DNA of 64,000 nt from Aplidium turbinatum (Eukaryota > Chordata > Ascidiacea > Aplousobranchia > Polyclinidae): positions 3,980,501 through 4,044,500 of the forward strand of contig OU964920.1 of NCBI GenBank assembly GCA_918807975.1, written 5' to 3'. Positions 1-11,921 of this stretch are shown here, one piece after another. How positions within the stretch are numbered: position 1 is the stretch's first letter; every line of letters begins with the position of its first letter. The notes below the pieces were generated by a model. That model was not told where the DNA came from and made no database searches. It saw only the letters and a list, made by a program, of their open reading frames with translations. Both the position numbers and the translations under genes were made by a program.

Positions 1-241
1 CAAGTTTTGGTGGGATATCTACGGGCTAAAAAAATTCAAAAACAGTCACCTATTATTATGGTAAGTAGGGTGCTATGCCAGGTAGATGAAGATCGAATCG
101 CTGGTATAAAGACGGATCATAATCGCACCGGCTCCAGCACAGGTTAGAACTGGCATGTTTATAGTTCGTTGTTGGGAAAAGTCTTGATGGCTAGTGTGTA
201 GGCTACACCGGTATAGTTAGCGAAACACAATGCTCGCTGTT
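1..241. other. 3' flank of the unidentified minus-strand gene; nothing else seen
   Basis: This stretch lies downstream of the stop codon of the minus-strand gene that ends at 242. I see no long open frame, repeat pair or clear AATAAA-type signal on the minus strand here. It is probably 3' untranslated or intergenic sequence. Confidence 0.35.
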
Positions 242-3200
242 CTATAGTGAGTAGTCAGGTAGTGCTGACGCCAGGAAGATCGCAACCATAACGAACTCAT
301 TGGCTTCATTTGAAACCCAGGAGAAATATTCAATATGTTCCTCAATGAACGCTACTAAGCCACGTGAAGCGAAACATGGTACATCACTCACAGCAAGCTT
401 TGCAGCACAAAGAATTACCTCCAATGGGATAGTTGCGCTCGGATTTAAAGAGTTATCTGCAAATGTGTATCCGTGTTGAGGAACAACTTGTGACTCTCTG
501 GTGTCCAAATACAAAAATAAACTTTTTGCATCGTTTTTCTTGATGAAATTTGTAGCTTTAGATACAAAATCGTAACTGGTTTTACCAAGCGCGGATTTAA
601 CCTCCTCCGGAGAAGCATTTGCACTCAGTCCCTGAACAAGAAATCGTTGAAGATTATATGTTTTTTCAAACGAAAAACACAAAGCAAGATAGTTAATACA
701 AAGAACTTTCCAATATTACCATTCCATTTCATGAGGTTATAAAATTCAAAGCTTGAAAAGTTTGCACAAAACTCTGAGTTATACTATCTCATCATACTCT
801 GCTGAAGACATAGGTCAGGAATTTAGTCTCTGCCATTCACATTGGCACTGTGCTATCGCCGATGGTCGACAAAATCGTAATATTTTGTTACTTGGCGCAT
901 TCTAATGAAGATTTAAACTAGGTCTCGGCGTATTTGTTTCTCATTCAGAGTCACAAGAATATAAAACAAATCTATTAGTAATGCACTAGGAAGATCACGT
1001 TGGAGATGATATGTGTAGTTTTACAGTTCTGAGGATGACGAATTGCAACCCAAGTGCATCTTCATATCTGCGGACTGCCTTTGCCAATCACTACGAAAGC
1101 ATGTTAAATTTTATCATTATAATCGACAGGATCATCACTTTAAGTATATTTATAGCAACATGGAAATTCAATAATTGAATTTCAAAACATAAAATTATTA
1201 GATAGTCTCCAAAATATGAAGTCATGAAAATACAAACTTTGTAGAAATAAAAAGTGAATTTTGCGACAAGAAAGTTGAAAAACTTTTCAATCCAGTCACA
1301 GAATGCAGAAGTTGGATTAGGATTGGATTTTTCACCGAAACCAAAAAAGCCGGAACGAAATGAAGAACTGCTTTGGTTTTTAGCTAATAGCGGTTTCCAT
1401 TTTGACAACCTACACACAACAATAACCAATATAATATATATTTTTGTAAATATAACTAAAAGACGATATGGAATAGGCCTACATTATATGTTGATGCCAC
1501 ATTAGACCTAATGTATGCTATTTAAACTTTTTCACAGTGTACCAATAGTTGATCTATCAAACTTCCTTCTTTAATATTTCAGTAAAGCTGATGCAGAAAA
1601 TTTGAGCTTACAAGACTGCCACATCTTGAATAGAAATCATGGCTTCAACATATCTCCAGTCAGAAATAGCATGGCTGGCTCGAAACAGAGAAGCCAAGGC
1701 ATTTACTTCATCGAGAAAGTTCACCTAAATGTATTAGCATCAAGTATAAATGCAACTTTAAGTCACTCACAACATAAAATATAGAAGTACAGTACATGTT
1801 AGTGAGCTAATGTTATTATGTTAATATATGTAAAATTTTATGCACTGAATACTTGTACAGCATATTCTGTTAGTAACAGACACCTATCTGCAAATTTACA
1901 ACCCAATTAAAAATGGCTATAGGCAAATTGTTCGTAAGCAATTGTTCGTAAAGCAATTGTTCGTAAGCAATTGTTCGTAAGCAATTGTTCGTAAAACAAT
2001 TGTTCGCATACGCGCCGACTTCTGGGGGGGGGGGGGGGGCCGGTGTGCGGCGCCCCCCGTAAATTTATGGTTGAGGGGCAACAAAAATGGCTATTACAAT
2101 TGACAAGTGGCGTTTCAAAGATAAAATACTTCACGAATAGGGTTGCAAAATTCCCAGGAATTTTCAGAGCCGAAACTTTCCATGGAAATTTTGGGAATTA
2201 ACGGGAATTTTCGGGAATTTTGGGGAATTTTCGGAAACATTCAAAACAATCTCAATTTGATGTTGAAACAGGAAAATAATGGCTTTATACTGTTTAGAAT
2301 AAAAGTACTTTGTATAACTAAAATACTTAAGAACATACAAACACATGGTTTAGTTTAATAACTCCAAAAATGAATTATCACCAATCTGTTTTTTACAAAG
2401 AAAAACAATACTGAGTCAGTTACAAAGTCGTTGTTCTAGTTGCTGCCGGTTAGCATCTCCTCCTGCTCGGCTTCTTCAGATGATGTACCGTACTAATGAC
2501 TGTTCTGGCAGCGTCACCGACTTCAGAGTCAACTTCAACTTGAGTTGACTTGTCTTCACAGGGCTCAAACAATGCCAAGTTTGACCTGGCTGATACTAGT
2601 TTTTCCAGCCTATTGCAGACCTTGGTGTGAGTGCTCCCAAATATGATCAGTATATATTTATTTTAAATATTGAAAATGTATGCATAAGCCTCATTCTTAA
2701 TTAACACCAAATTAGTGTTTAGAATAATTAAAGAAAATAAGAAATGCTTAAGATAGGTTTTTGATATTTTTTTCTAATTGATGAAATATTTAACAAAATT
2801 TTTAAACATAATAAATGCCAAATGAAAATTCCCCAATATTCCCAATATTCCCGGGTCCTTCAAAATTCCCGGAAAGTTTCCAGGAAAGTTTCCAAAATTC
2901 CCGGAAACTTTCCACCCCTTTACAACCCTATTCACGAAAGAGATTTACATCATTTAAACGGACTTAAAGAATGCGGAAAGCGAAAAACAGCCTAGTACGT
3001 TGCTCTTGCCCACAAAACAGCAGCTGATCGCATAGCTTTCTCTGGAGTCTGGAACTTGAATTACTACGGAGATGCGCACGGCACACACGCTCACAGGCAC
3101 ACACTGCTTATCTTCCCACGTGTCAGGAGCAACTTTAAAGTCAAAACGCGTGGTAGCGAAAAAGCGAACGCGAGCTTGAATGTTTATTCTCATTTCACGA

Positions 3201-6200
3201 GTTATCCAAACGTCCGTTAGATGTTTTGTGACTTTAAACATGAAATCGATTTTAGCAAACTTTATCGAGTTGAAACTACGACACAACGAACAATTACGTG
3301 AATATAGCTTAAAGAAGAAATGAATTTTTCAAACTGTCACCCATGTTATGCTTCAATAAGCACTGTATTGATGTATATATTGTGAAAATATATGCATCTC
3401 ATACACTCATCTATATACACTCCTGCACTACCGTATATATATACTCGAGTATAGGTCGATCTCGTGTATAAGTCGAACCCCTACTTTCGAGCTGAAAATC
3501 GTTGATATTTCCTTCTGCCGTGTATAAGTCGAATAACTTATTCCCGACACTACCATTCGATGCTTCATCTAACTAAGTGTTGGCATTGACATACGGTGAG
3601 GGAATTTCAAAATATAGCGTAGAGTAACTTACGCTGCTGGAATAGTCGCGAACTATTCACGGCAATAATAAATAAACCAGCTAAATTAGATGCGCTATTT
3701 TCAACGAGGTTTTCCCGCTGTGAGATCAATTATGATTCAACAGAACGCATTGTTTTGTTCGCAATGTGTGAAAATTAAATCGAAAACAGATAAAAGAAAA
3801 TGTGTTTAATGGTCTTGGTCGCAGATATTGCCTGCATTAACGACGTCTCTTACCGCTATTATCACCTATAGCCAACCTGACATCATTGTTTTATGCGGCC
3901 ACTAAGGTTTGACATCGACTTCAACAATCATGGAATGTTACGCAATAAGAACGATTATATGCTACACGCAAAAATCAAAAAATGACCGCTTAAAACAGCT
4001 CTTTCTGCTGTTTTGTCTCGTGAGCTTTGCATATTGCTCAACAAGTGCATAAATTTTAGAATTGACAAGAAATCATTAAATTTGAAAATTAAGTTTAAAT
4101 CAACGCAAATAAACGTATTCAAAACTTTTACTTCGGCCGACGTCATTTCACACCCTGTAATCTACGTCGGCAATGATTTTGCCAGAGCAAAAATGCGTTC
4201 ATTTTGAAAACTGCCGAGCTGGAAACAACAGCTTGTCCCGTGTATAAGTTTAACCTGTCTTTTTGAGGTGAAAATCACTTGTGAACATCTCGACCTATAC
4301 TCGAGTATATACGGCATTCGATAAAAGACTATAACGACTTTCGATAAAAAAACAGAGGAGAAAGCACTTCGCCGTTGTTAACGCTTTGAAGGTAAATAAT
4401 TCGCAAGACGAGCGAAACGAGGTTAATAAAACTGATAGCGGGTTTCCACTCTGCTTGGTCATGATTTTTTGCGTTTATTTCGATAACTTCACTGTCTTGA
4501 TCGTTGTTATTCACTCGCACGAAAAGGTAATGAATCGGCTTGTTTTCCATTTGTTCTAATTATGAGCTAACAATATCAAGATTTTTACGACTAGGCGTAC
4601 TGCAAGCGTAAAACTAAACGTTTCAAGCAACGGTTCTAATAAATTCGGTTTGCGACCTAGGTGTCAATATAAACAAGACAGTAAGCTTAATCAAAGACTA
4701 TTTTATTTGAGTAAAATAGCGTTAATGTTATGACGTCATCACCTTCCTCGCCCCCCAAGGTTTTTTTGAAAAGTCGGCGCCTATGATCGTTCGTAAACTG
4801 TTTTTCGTAAAATGAAATCCATAAAACAATTCTGCAGACTGCAGAAAGCATTTCTTCGTATACATCAAATTTTAACTGCATGCACGAAAAAATGCTTTAG
4901 GAAGAATTGTTTTACGAAGAATTAATTTTACGAACAATTGTTTTACGAACAATTGCTTACGAACAATTGCTTACGAACAATTGCTTACGAACAATTGCAT
5001 TACCAACAACTGCTTACGAACAATTTGTCGGACACCATTAAAAATACTGCATTATAGTAAAATAGAGTCTTTTTTACCTGTAATGGCTGCAGAAGAGGGT
5101 GAGATATGTTGCTAGAATGAGATTTTATCAAATTTTCAATGTCACTGACAACATTTTCATAAATTCCAATAGCCAAACATTTTGAAATTTGGTTGTAAAT
5201 ACCAATACATGATACCCGAAGAGAGCAAAAGTCAGATAGTTGAAAACAGAGATCGGAAATTATTGTTGAACTGTCTTCTACCTGCACAGAAAAACAGAAC
5301 ATATGAAATGGAAAAATCTTTATAAATTTTGACTTCTATTAATCAAAATATCAGGCGGCAAAAAAACTCTTTCAAGCTGCTAACAGTATGAAGGAATAAA
5401 AACTTGACAAAAACAACAAATCAGTAAAAAAGCTATTTTTACATGAATGTAAAGGTTTGAATTATTAATTTATTTCATGCATAATATTCACAATAATTAC
5501 CAGCTTTACATGCACAACGAGACAGCCTTTTCATAGCACTATTGAAATCACCTTTTCTATATTGTCACTGTGATCAGAAGTTTGTATGTTGAGAAATGCA
5601 TTCTTCAGACTCTGATATGCATTTCTCAATAACTCTTTTCTCCCAAACCAAGATTTTTGCTCCATAAAAGCAAGACTGTAATACATTTTTTCGTTTTGCG
5701 CCAAAGTGACTAAGGCAACCTTTAAAACAAAAACAAGCATAGTAACAATCATTTAAAGCAAAAATAGAAACGTAACTCAATCATGCTTATGTTAAAAATC
5801 TAACTCTAGTCTCAGAGGTTGTAACACAGAAGTCACCCAACTTTTTTGAGAAAGTGCCAGGTAGGCTACCTGTGAGAAGAGATGCTAGCGACTCTGGTAA
5901 TTATTTTGTTCAACAATTTGCAACTTGTGATGGTGATTCAACAGAGTAGGTGGGATTTATTTTGACAAGTTTGTTTGTTACAGGCGCATGGATTGCAAAA
6001 AAAAAAACTCACTTATTTGATCACAAACTCCCAAAGTTACATATAGGCTACTTAGTCTTGTATTTCAGGAATACTATCTAGGTTATTTAAAAGAGAATAT
6101 AGACAGAAAACAACTAATTAAAATTTAAACACCACACACAGCAAGTTTTGATAGAATTTTTCTTCAATACCAAATCACATTCTTGAGCAGTTCGGCAGGC

Positions 6201-6576
6201 CAGAGGGGTGAACCTCACGAGGCCGTAGTTGGTGACTTGGGCTTTAAGCCAAATATGAAATATCACTTTACTTCCATACTCTGATGTGGTGAAAAGTTTT
6301 AATGTTAGAAAAGTTTTATTTAACTTACAATGTTTGTAGAGATACATTATAAGATTAAACTAGATATCAAAGTACATGCTGATTGCTGACCTGCAAGGAG
6401 TGTGGAACATATTGTGTCTTTGCTTTTTCCACATGCTCTTTGGCTTTATCACATGAAAATGTAGTAAAATGATTAAAATAACTTTGTAAATACACTTGTA
6501 GTGAAGTTTCTTTCTTGGAATCCATTTGTTGGTAAATATGAAGCAGATCATGCAATAAATCACAGCAATAACAATC
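242..6576 (-). CDS. unidentified gene, four 3'-terminal exons, hypothetical protein C-terminus
   Basis: Four minus-strand exons join without a frame break: 6576-6391 (62 codons), 5719-5552 (56), 5281-5078 (68) and 631-242 (129 plus stop TAG). Each has an AG acceptor and a GT donor (for example TTTCTGTGCAG before 5281 and CAG/GTAAAA after 5078), and all junctions are phase 0. The partial protein of 315 residues is mainly helical in character, with no signal peptide, membrane segment or zinc-finger pattern. It opens with a Cys-rich run, DCYCCDLLHDLL, and ends VAIFLASALPDYSL. I do not recognise the family; it could be a helical-repeat scaffold. Upstream exons should lie to the right of 6576, but none is clear before the transposon block. 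The intron 632-5077 is enlarged by a 3.1-kb Mutator-like element. The matching phases and open frames make a real gene likely. The first listed acceptor (6577) is the weakest. Confidence 0.7.
690..1914. other. intron sequence of the unidentified gene, no feature recognised
   Basis: This is part of the 4.4-kb intron between the last two exons of the minus-strand gene. Open frames on both strands are short and show no domain. A TAGGCCTA word lies near 1476. The 9-bp target duplication of the following element ends at 1914. Confidence 0.4.
2138..2930. mobile_element. hAT-type MITE, TAGGGTTGCA ends
   Basis: A perfect 8-bp target duplication, TTCACGAA (2130-2137 and 2931-2938), flanks inverted ends TAGGGTTGCA and TACAACCCTA. 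The subterminal regions are rich in GGGAATTTT/AATTCCC motifs arranged head to head. There is no coding capacity. It is nested in the Mutator-like element at 1915-5036 and so is younger than it. Confidence 0.85.
3431..4314. mobile_element. MITE with ends starting CCGTATATA
   Basis: Inverted ends of about 26 bp begin CCGTATATATA and contain ACTCGAGTATAGGTCGA on the left, with the reverse complement on the right ending ATATACGG. Further inside, the motif GTGTATAAGT recurs near both ends. I could not find a convincing target duplication, so the superfamily is open. No coding frame was found. It is nested in the element at 1915-5036. Confidence 0.7.
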
Positions 6577-6667
6577 CTAGCTCAACTTAAATAATAACAG
6601 ATTATGAAAATTACCATATAAGAGTCGGGAAAATTTATTTTTTGTGTGCGAAAACACCAATGCAGAT

Positions 6668-7749
6668 CAGTGATTCTCAACTGTGGTCCATTGGGCTGCA
6701 TGCAGCCCTCATTGATGCAACAAAAATATTATTTTTGCTAGAAAAACTGTCCAAAATGGAGAGATTACATGGTTGTCTTACGATCTAGCAAAAAAAATGC
6801 TTTATAACTTAATAATATTTCTCCACACCATGGGTACAGAGCAATTAACTATGTTTAATTACAGGAGTTACCGTTGGGAAGATTTTAACATTTGCAAGGA
6901 ATTTTTCACTTTGCGTTCTATTTACGCACAACAAAAGAGATAAATAGACTTAGGTTTCGTGAATTTTGTGCTTATCTTCTTGAAGCACATTTGAACCCGT
7001 CAAAGGTGTGTACAGTTGCGATCAGATGGGTGTACAGTGAAGAATCAAAGCCTCCATGAACTCGTTAACAGATGGTATGAAGTGGATAATATTACCACTG
7101 TGATCAGTCATGCCACCACTGCATTTTATACAAAGAAAATATGGTTGCTGAGCCTCAGAAGATATCTAATGTGATAGAAATCCTAGCATCAACAGCAAAT
7201 TAGATTCATGAAAATCTCATTGATCAGGACAAGGTTACAAAATTTCTAGCCGAAATTGGTACTGATGATTGATGAATTTGAAAGTCGCTTTAAAGGTATC
7301 AATCCTTTCCTTACCCAGATGAAAATATTTCAAACACAAATGGATATAGACGCAGCCACTGTCTCCCAATGATTTTCAGCTGGAGCTGCTAGATTTGCAG
7401 TTAGATGTTAAACTGACAAAAGCATTCAGATGTGATCATCTACTTCACTATTGGAGTTCTGAGATATGCCTGTATTTGATTCAACACAACTTAAATGTGT
7501 AAAGCACTTTTCAGCAAAATGGTTGGAATTAAATCCAAATATTGCAACCAATTGACGAACCATCATTTTAACCAGTTTTTGAGTAGCCTACAGTACCGCA
7601 TCTATCCATATTACCCCTTGTTTCAGGAAACATATTTAAAGTCAGAGCCAATATCAAATTTCACATTCAATTGCTTTTTTTTTGTTGCAGCCGTTAACAA
7701 AATTTTAAAAAAGAGTGAAAACTGTACTGAAAAAGGTTGAGAACCACCG
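6668..7749. mobile_element. decayed hAT-type element
   Basis: The inverted ends are CAGTGATTCTCAAC on the left and GTTGAGAACCACCG on the right, the common hAT end pattern CAGTGGTTCTCAACC. The flanking octamers ATGCAGAT and ATGTAGCT agree at six of eight positions. Short stretches inside look like a decayed transposase frame with many stops. It lies immediately upstream of the first visible exon of the gene ending at 242. Confidence 0.6.
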
Positions 7750-7928
7750 ATGTAGCTATTGTAGACGAATGCACGGCATATAACATACACACAAACAAGA
7801 CAGCGCATCAAGAGGCTTCGAAAAAAATGCAAGGTTATTAAACCGAAGTCGCCTTTAGCATTCTTAGCTAGGTATCATATCATAGCGCTATCTCAATTGT
7901 TTGTGTGTATGTCTTGCATGCCTGTCAT

Positions 7929-10732
7929 CAGAGGTGGGCATTCACTACTTTAAAAGTAGTGTGCTACTTGGGCTAAAGTAGCACACGCTACCGCTACTTT
8001 TCTCTAAAATGAACACAGCACTTTGTGACATCAAAGTGACGTTGAAAATAAATGATATCATTCGTTTACACTGTCATTTTAACATTGTTGTAGACAACAC
8101 GTTGTACAGTGAGATAAAATTTATTGTTACGCATCTTTTAAAAACACAAACATTTCAAAACGCGAGTTGTTAAGTACTGCACACTTCGGCTTCAGCACAT
8201 CTTTTCCAACAGACAAAAGTCTCTCACACTGTAGCACTGGAAGGAATGGCAAATGGGGGTGTAGTATTTAATGAACGGATATTTTAAATCTGAGAAAGGC
8301 TAAGAACATACCAGTGCCAATTTAAAACATGTGAAGAACTTGATTCTGTCTGAAAAAATGCCTCCACAATTGACATTTCTTTCCATACCGACATTTCATG
8401 CAATGACACAAACAGTCAAACACACCAACATTAGGCCGTTGCGTTTTGAGGTCAATTTTTCAAAAATACAAGTACTAGGTGGGAAATCACATAAAACCAC
8501 CCCAAAAAAAATTTGAGCAAAAAATATCAATGTTAAGGGGTCCTCCGCCTCACCTAAAATGTCCAAGCCCCATTTTTCCTTAAAATTGCATAACTTCTAA
8601 TCCGCTTGAGGTAGAAGCTTTATTTTTGGCTCTAAAGACTCAGAAGTCACATGTTCCTTTCTGCTCTAAGAGGAATGTGTTCTTTAAAGTGTTGAGAAAA
8701 ACAGTTATGAGCCAAAAAATGATTTTCAGGGCATTCGAAACTTTGAAAAATCATAGTAACTGCCTAATCATGCATATTTTAAAACAAATGTTTAGTTGCA
8801 GAGTAACTTGTGTTGAAAGGTGTTGTGTATACTATAAGTAAACAAAGTAACTGTGGGAAAATATTATCAAAATAAATGTGAATATTCTAAATTATTCCAA
8901 ATTGGGGTCATTCTACCGGAAAACATCTTTAGCTCAGGAATGCATTTAAGTTAAAATACAAAAAAATTCAGGTGTATGTTTATGAAATGCATGTGTCGGC
9001 TCAGTAACAAAATGAAAAGAACAACGTTAACTAGCAACATACAGTAGCCAAATCAAATTTAATTCCTAAACTGAGAGAGGAACCTGCTAAAGAATATTGA
9101 ATGAACACAAACACTGAAGGAATCGTAATGAACACTGTAAACAGCTAAAACTGCTAGTGAACACTGAATGCAACAAATTCACATCACAACTGTGATACCT
9201 TCAAGAAAACATAAAGATACACTGTATCTAGAAATCAAGTAAGCCACATGGCGCAAAGTCATGAAGAGAAATAGGCAGTTACCAGACTCAGCAGGAATAT
9301 ACGATTATAACGGTTGGGTATATTTCACACGAGCATAGCGAAGCGCAAGCTCGATAGATACACTATCCTGTAAATCAGACAAATGGCTTACAATGAATTC
9401 AGGTCTACAGTCATGGACGTGACATAAGATCTTATGGAGTGGTCAATTTGCTTCATCATGCTGCTTGGCATTGCATCGTCACTGTCTTTAACTTTTCTGT
9501 TCTGAAGGCATTGCGTTACATTCCCGATTAACCGTTCATTAGGCATTTGATTGTTTTTGAATGATAGCCAGTCTCTTTTCTCACCATGTGTTAAGCATGG
9601 GGAGCACTGGCTTGTTGCATCAAAGAATGCAGCCAATGGCCGATTGCTCCATGCAAGCTTCTTGACACCAGTGTTCGCTAGCAGTTTTGGCTGTTTACAG
9701 TGTTCATTACGATTCCTTCAGTGTTTGTTTGTGTTCATTCATTATTCTTTAGCAGGTTCCTCTCTCAATTTAGGAATTAAATTTGATTTGGCTACTGTAT
9801 GTTGCTAGTTAACGTTGTTCTTTTCATTTTGTTACTGAGCTGACACATGCATTTCATAAACATACACCTGAAGTTTTTTGTATTTTAACTTAAATGCATT
9901 CCTGAGCTAAAGATGTTTTCCGGTAGAATGACCCCAATTTGGAATAATTTAGAATATTCACATTTATTTTGATATTTTCCCACAGTTACTTTGTTTACTT
10001 ATAGTATACACAACACCTTTCAACACAAGTTACTCTGCAATTAAACATTTGTTTTAAAATATGCATGATTAGGCAGTTACCGGTACTATAATTTTTCAAA
10101 GTCTCGAATGCCTTGAAAATCATTTTTTGGCTCATAACTGCTTTTCTCAACACTTTAAAGAACACATTCCTCTTAGAGCAGGTAGGAACATGTGACTTCT
10201 GAGTCTTTAGAGCCAAAAACAAAGTTTCTACCTCAAGCGGTTTAGAAGTTATGCAATTTTAAGGAAAAATGGGGCTCGGACATTTTTGGGGAGGCGGAGG
10301 GACCCCTAAACATTGATATTTTTTGCTCAAATTTTTTTTGGGGTGGTTTTATGTGATTTCCCACCTAGCCAAACCTATTACTTGTATTTTTGAAAAATTG
10401 ACCTCAAAACGCAACGGCCTAACCAACAAATTTATCCTTGGAGTCATGACTGGTGTTGGACTGTTGGTGTCACTCTGTCTCTTGTCAGTATCAACCTGAC
10501 TTGATGTTTCCTGCAATAATGGAATCATATCATATGCTTTCTGCATTGATTTTGTCACGCATTGTTACCATAAAAATCTTTAAAAATGAGTCATTTTTTT
10601 ATTAAATTGGAAAATAGCGAGAGTGCGACTGCAATAAATGTAGCATGTCTCTGCTACATTGGAAAAAAAGTAGCACAGCTACTTCAACTAAAATGTAGCC
10701 ACGCTACAAAAGTAGCACTTTGTCCAGCTCTG
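7929..10732. mobile_element. hAT-type element carrying a large foldback insertion
   Basis: The left end, CAGAGGTGGGCA, and right end, GTCCAGCTCTG, are an imperfect inverted pair followed inside by GTAGC-rich subterminal repeats typical of a widespread hAT group. The flanking octamers CCTGTCAT and TCTGTCGT match at six of eight positions. A relative of the right end lies at 51569-51840. The middle is taken up by the foldback element at 8431-10422. Confidence 0.7.
8431..10422. mobile_element. foldback element, arms of about 740 bp
   Basis: The arms 8431-9166 and 9669-10422 are near-identical inverted copies, starting TTAGGCCGTTGCG and ending CGCAACGGCCTAA, around a spacer of about 500 bp. The motif ACCAACA stands directly outside both ends and may be the target duplication. 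The arms show only a few per cent mismatch by eye and short indels. No protein domain was recognised; the small open frames in the arms mirror each other. Such long inverted ends are known in Mutator-like and foldback elements, but the family is not settled. Confidence 0.75.
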
Positions 10733-11057
10733 TCTGTCGTACATCTGTCTACATTGATGCTTTTGCGCACCAAAAACAAACTATCTGACTATCATCATCA
10801 TCACGTGCCGTCTCCGATCTGAAGGTTGGCTGGGTTTCTTCCACAAGTCACGTTCTTCCGCTACTCTTTTTGTTTCTCCAATGCTTGACAAATCAGCCCA
10901 CTGTATTACATCATCTCCCCATGTTCGTCTCCTATTTCCCTTGCACCTCTTCCCTTCCACTATACCTCCTTCAATAACCAATTAATGTAGCTGTCCTGCT
11001 GATCTTCTCAAAATATGTCCCACAAATTTCATCTTTTGCTTTGCTAAGTAGTTTGCC

Positions 11058-11585
11058 GAGGGTGCAACCTAGTTCGTACCTTGAACCATTCGTACAGTCA
11101 GTTCGTACCCTGAAAAGATCGAGAAAAAAATTAAAAAAAGCCGAAGTCGCTGATCGGAGTTTCCCCAAACAATTTGAAACAAACTCGAGGGTTAGGGTTA
11201 GCGGAAACTGCGAAAAAATGTTTGCGGAAGCTGCAATCAGCGAGGGTTAGAGCATAGATTACTCTATGGTTAGAATTAGGGTAAGGGTTAACGGAAACTG
11301 CGGAAAAATTTTTGCGGAAACTGCAAGCAACGAGAGTTAGGGTTAGAGCATAAATTACTCTATGGTTGGAGTTAGCGGAAACTGAGGAAAAATGTTTGCG
11401 GAAACTGCGATCAGCGGACTTCGGTTTTGAGCTATTTTTTCTCTCGATTCTTTAAGGGGGAAAATTTTAAAATGATTGCAGAAACTGGGATTAGCGACTT
11501 CGGCTTTTTTTAATTTTTTTTCTTGATCTTTTCAAGGTACGAACTGACGGTCCAAACTGTTCATGGTACGAACTAGGTTGCATCC
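11058..11585. mobile_element. small inverted-repeat element with telomere-like internal repeats
   Basis: The ends GAGGGTGCAACCTAGTTCG and the reverse of GGATGCAACCTAGTTCG are flanked by the 7-bp repeat GTTTGCC (11051-11057 and 11586-11592). CGTACC motifs follow both ends. The interior holds a tandem repeat. It interrupts the LINE remnant. Confidence 0.7.
11190..11425. repeat. three tandem units of about 85-90 bp with GGGTTAGGG-like stretches
   Basis: Units begin near 11190, 11278 and 11362. Each reads roughly GGTTAGCGGAAACTG followed by AAAATGTTTGCGGAAACTGC and a 'gcatagattactctatgg' spacer. GTTAGGGTTAG stretches look telomeric but are part of the unit, not a pure (TTAGGG)n tract. Confidence 0.7.
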
Positions 11586-11742
11586 GTTTGCCAATCTATC
11601 TTGCACTCCAATTCGTTTCCTAATTGCTTTGTTTGTAATGTGTTTTTTATATGATATTTTTAATATTCTTCTCAGGGATAATTCTTCTGTAGCACCAGAG
11701 TTGAAAAGCATTAATTTCTGGAAGTGGCTATTTTTCCACAAT

Positions 11743-11921
11743 CAGGTGTTGCCAGAGTTAGGATTAAAGTTAGGAAGGGTTAAGGTAAGGGTTAGAGTTA
11801 GGAATAAGATTAGGGTTTGATCTTCCCAGGACTAAAAAAAATTTCAAATTACAAATTTTTGTTTTTAACAGCTTTAAATTTTTCTGAAATTAGGGCAGAA
11901 TTCCTTATCTGGCAACACTAG
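11743..11921. repeat. short inverted-end repeat with degenerate GGTTAG run
   Basis: CAGGTGTTGCCAGA at the left and TCTGGCAACACTAG at the right form an inverted pair about 180 bp apart. GTTAG-type words fill 11757-11817. I found no matching target duplication, so this may be a fragment. Confidence 0.4.

Larger units (their letters stand above)
1915..5036. mobile_element. Mutator-like non-autonomous element with subterminal repeat arrays
   Basis: The element is bounded by a perfect 9-bp direct repeat, ATTAAAAAT, at 1906-1914 and 5037-5045. A 9-bp duplication is the usual mark of Mutator-like elements. Both ends hold inverted arrays of a unit of about 14 bp built on CAATTGTTCGTAAG: about five units at 1924-2006 and about seven at 4905-5026 in the opposite orientation. 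The outermost 20 bp match only partly. No transposase frame is visible, so it is non-autonomous. A run of 17 G lies near 2023-2039. Two other elements (2138-2930 and 3431-4314) sit inside it. It lies in an intron of the gene at 242-6576. Confidence 0.75.

Noticed and set aside
2023-2040. Assembly error suggested by long G and C runs (also 50018-50037 and 51292-51305)
   Set aside because: The runs lie next to element ends in a consistent way. Length may be miscalled, but the loci have clean target duplications.
6114-6347. Extra exon of the unidentified gene between 6391 and 5719
   Set aside because: The frame has no convincing splice-site pair. The flanking exons already join in phase without it.
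8431-10422. Palindromic mis-assembly of a single arm
   Set aside because: The arms differ at scattered positions and in short indels, and a distinct spacer separates them, so a duplicated read artefact is unlikely. It remains worth a long-read check.
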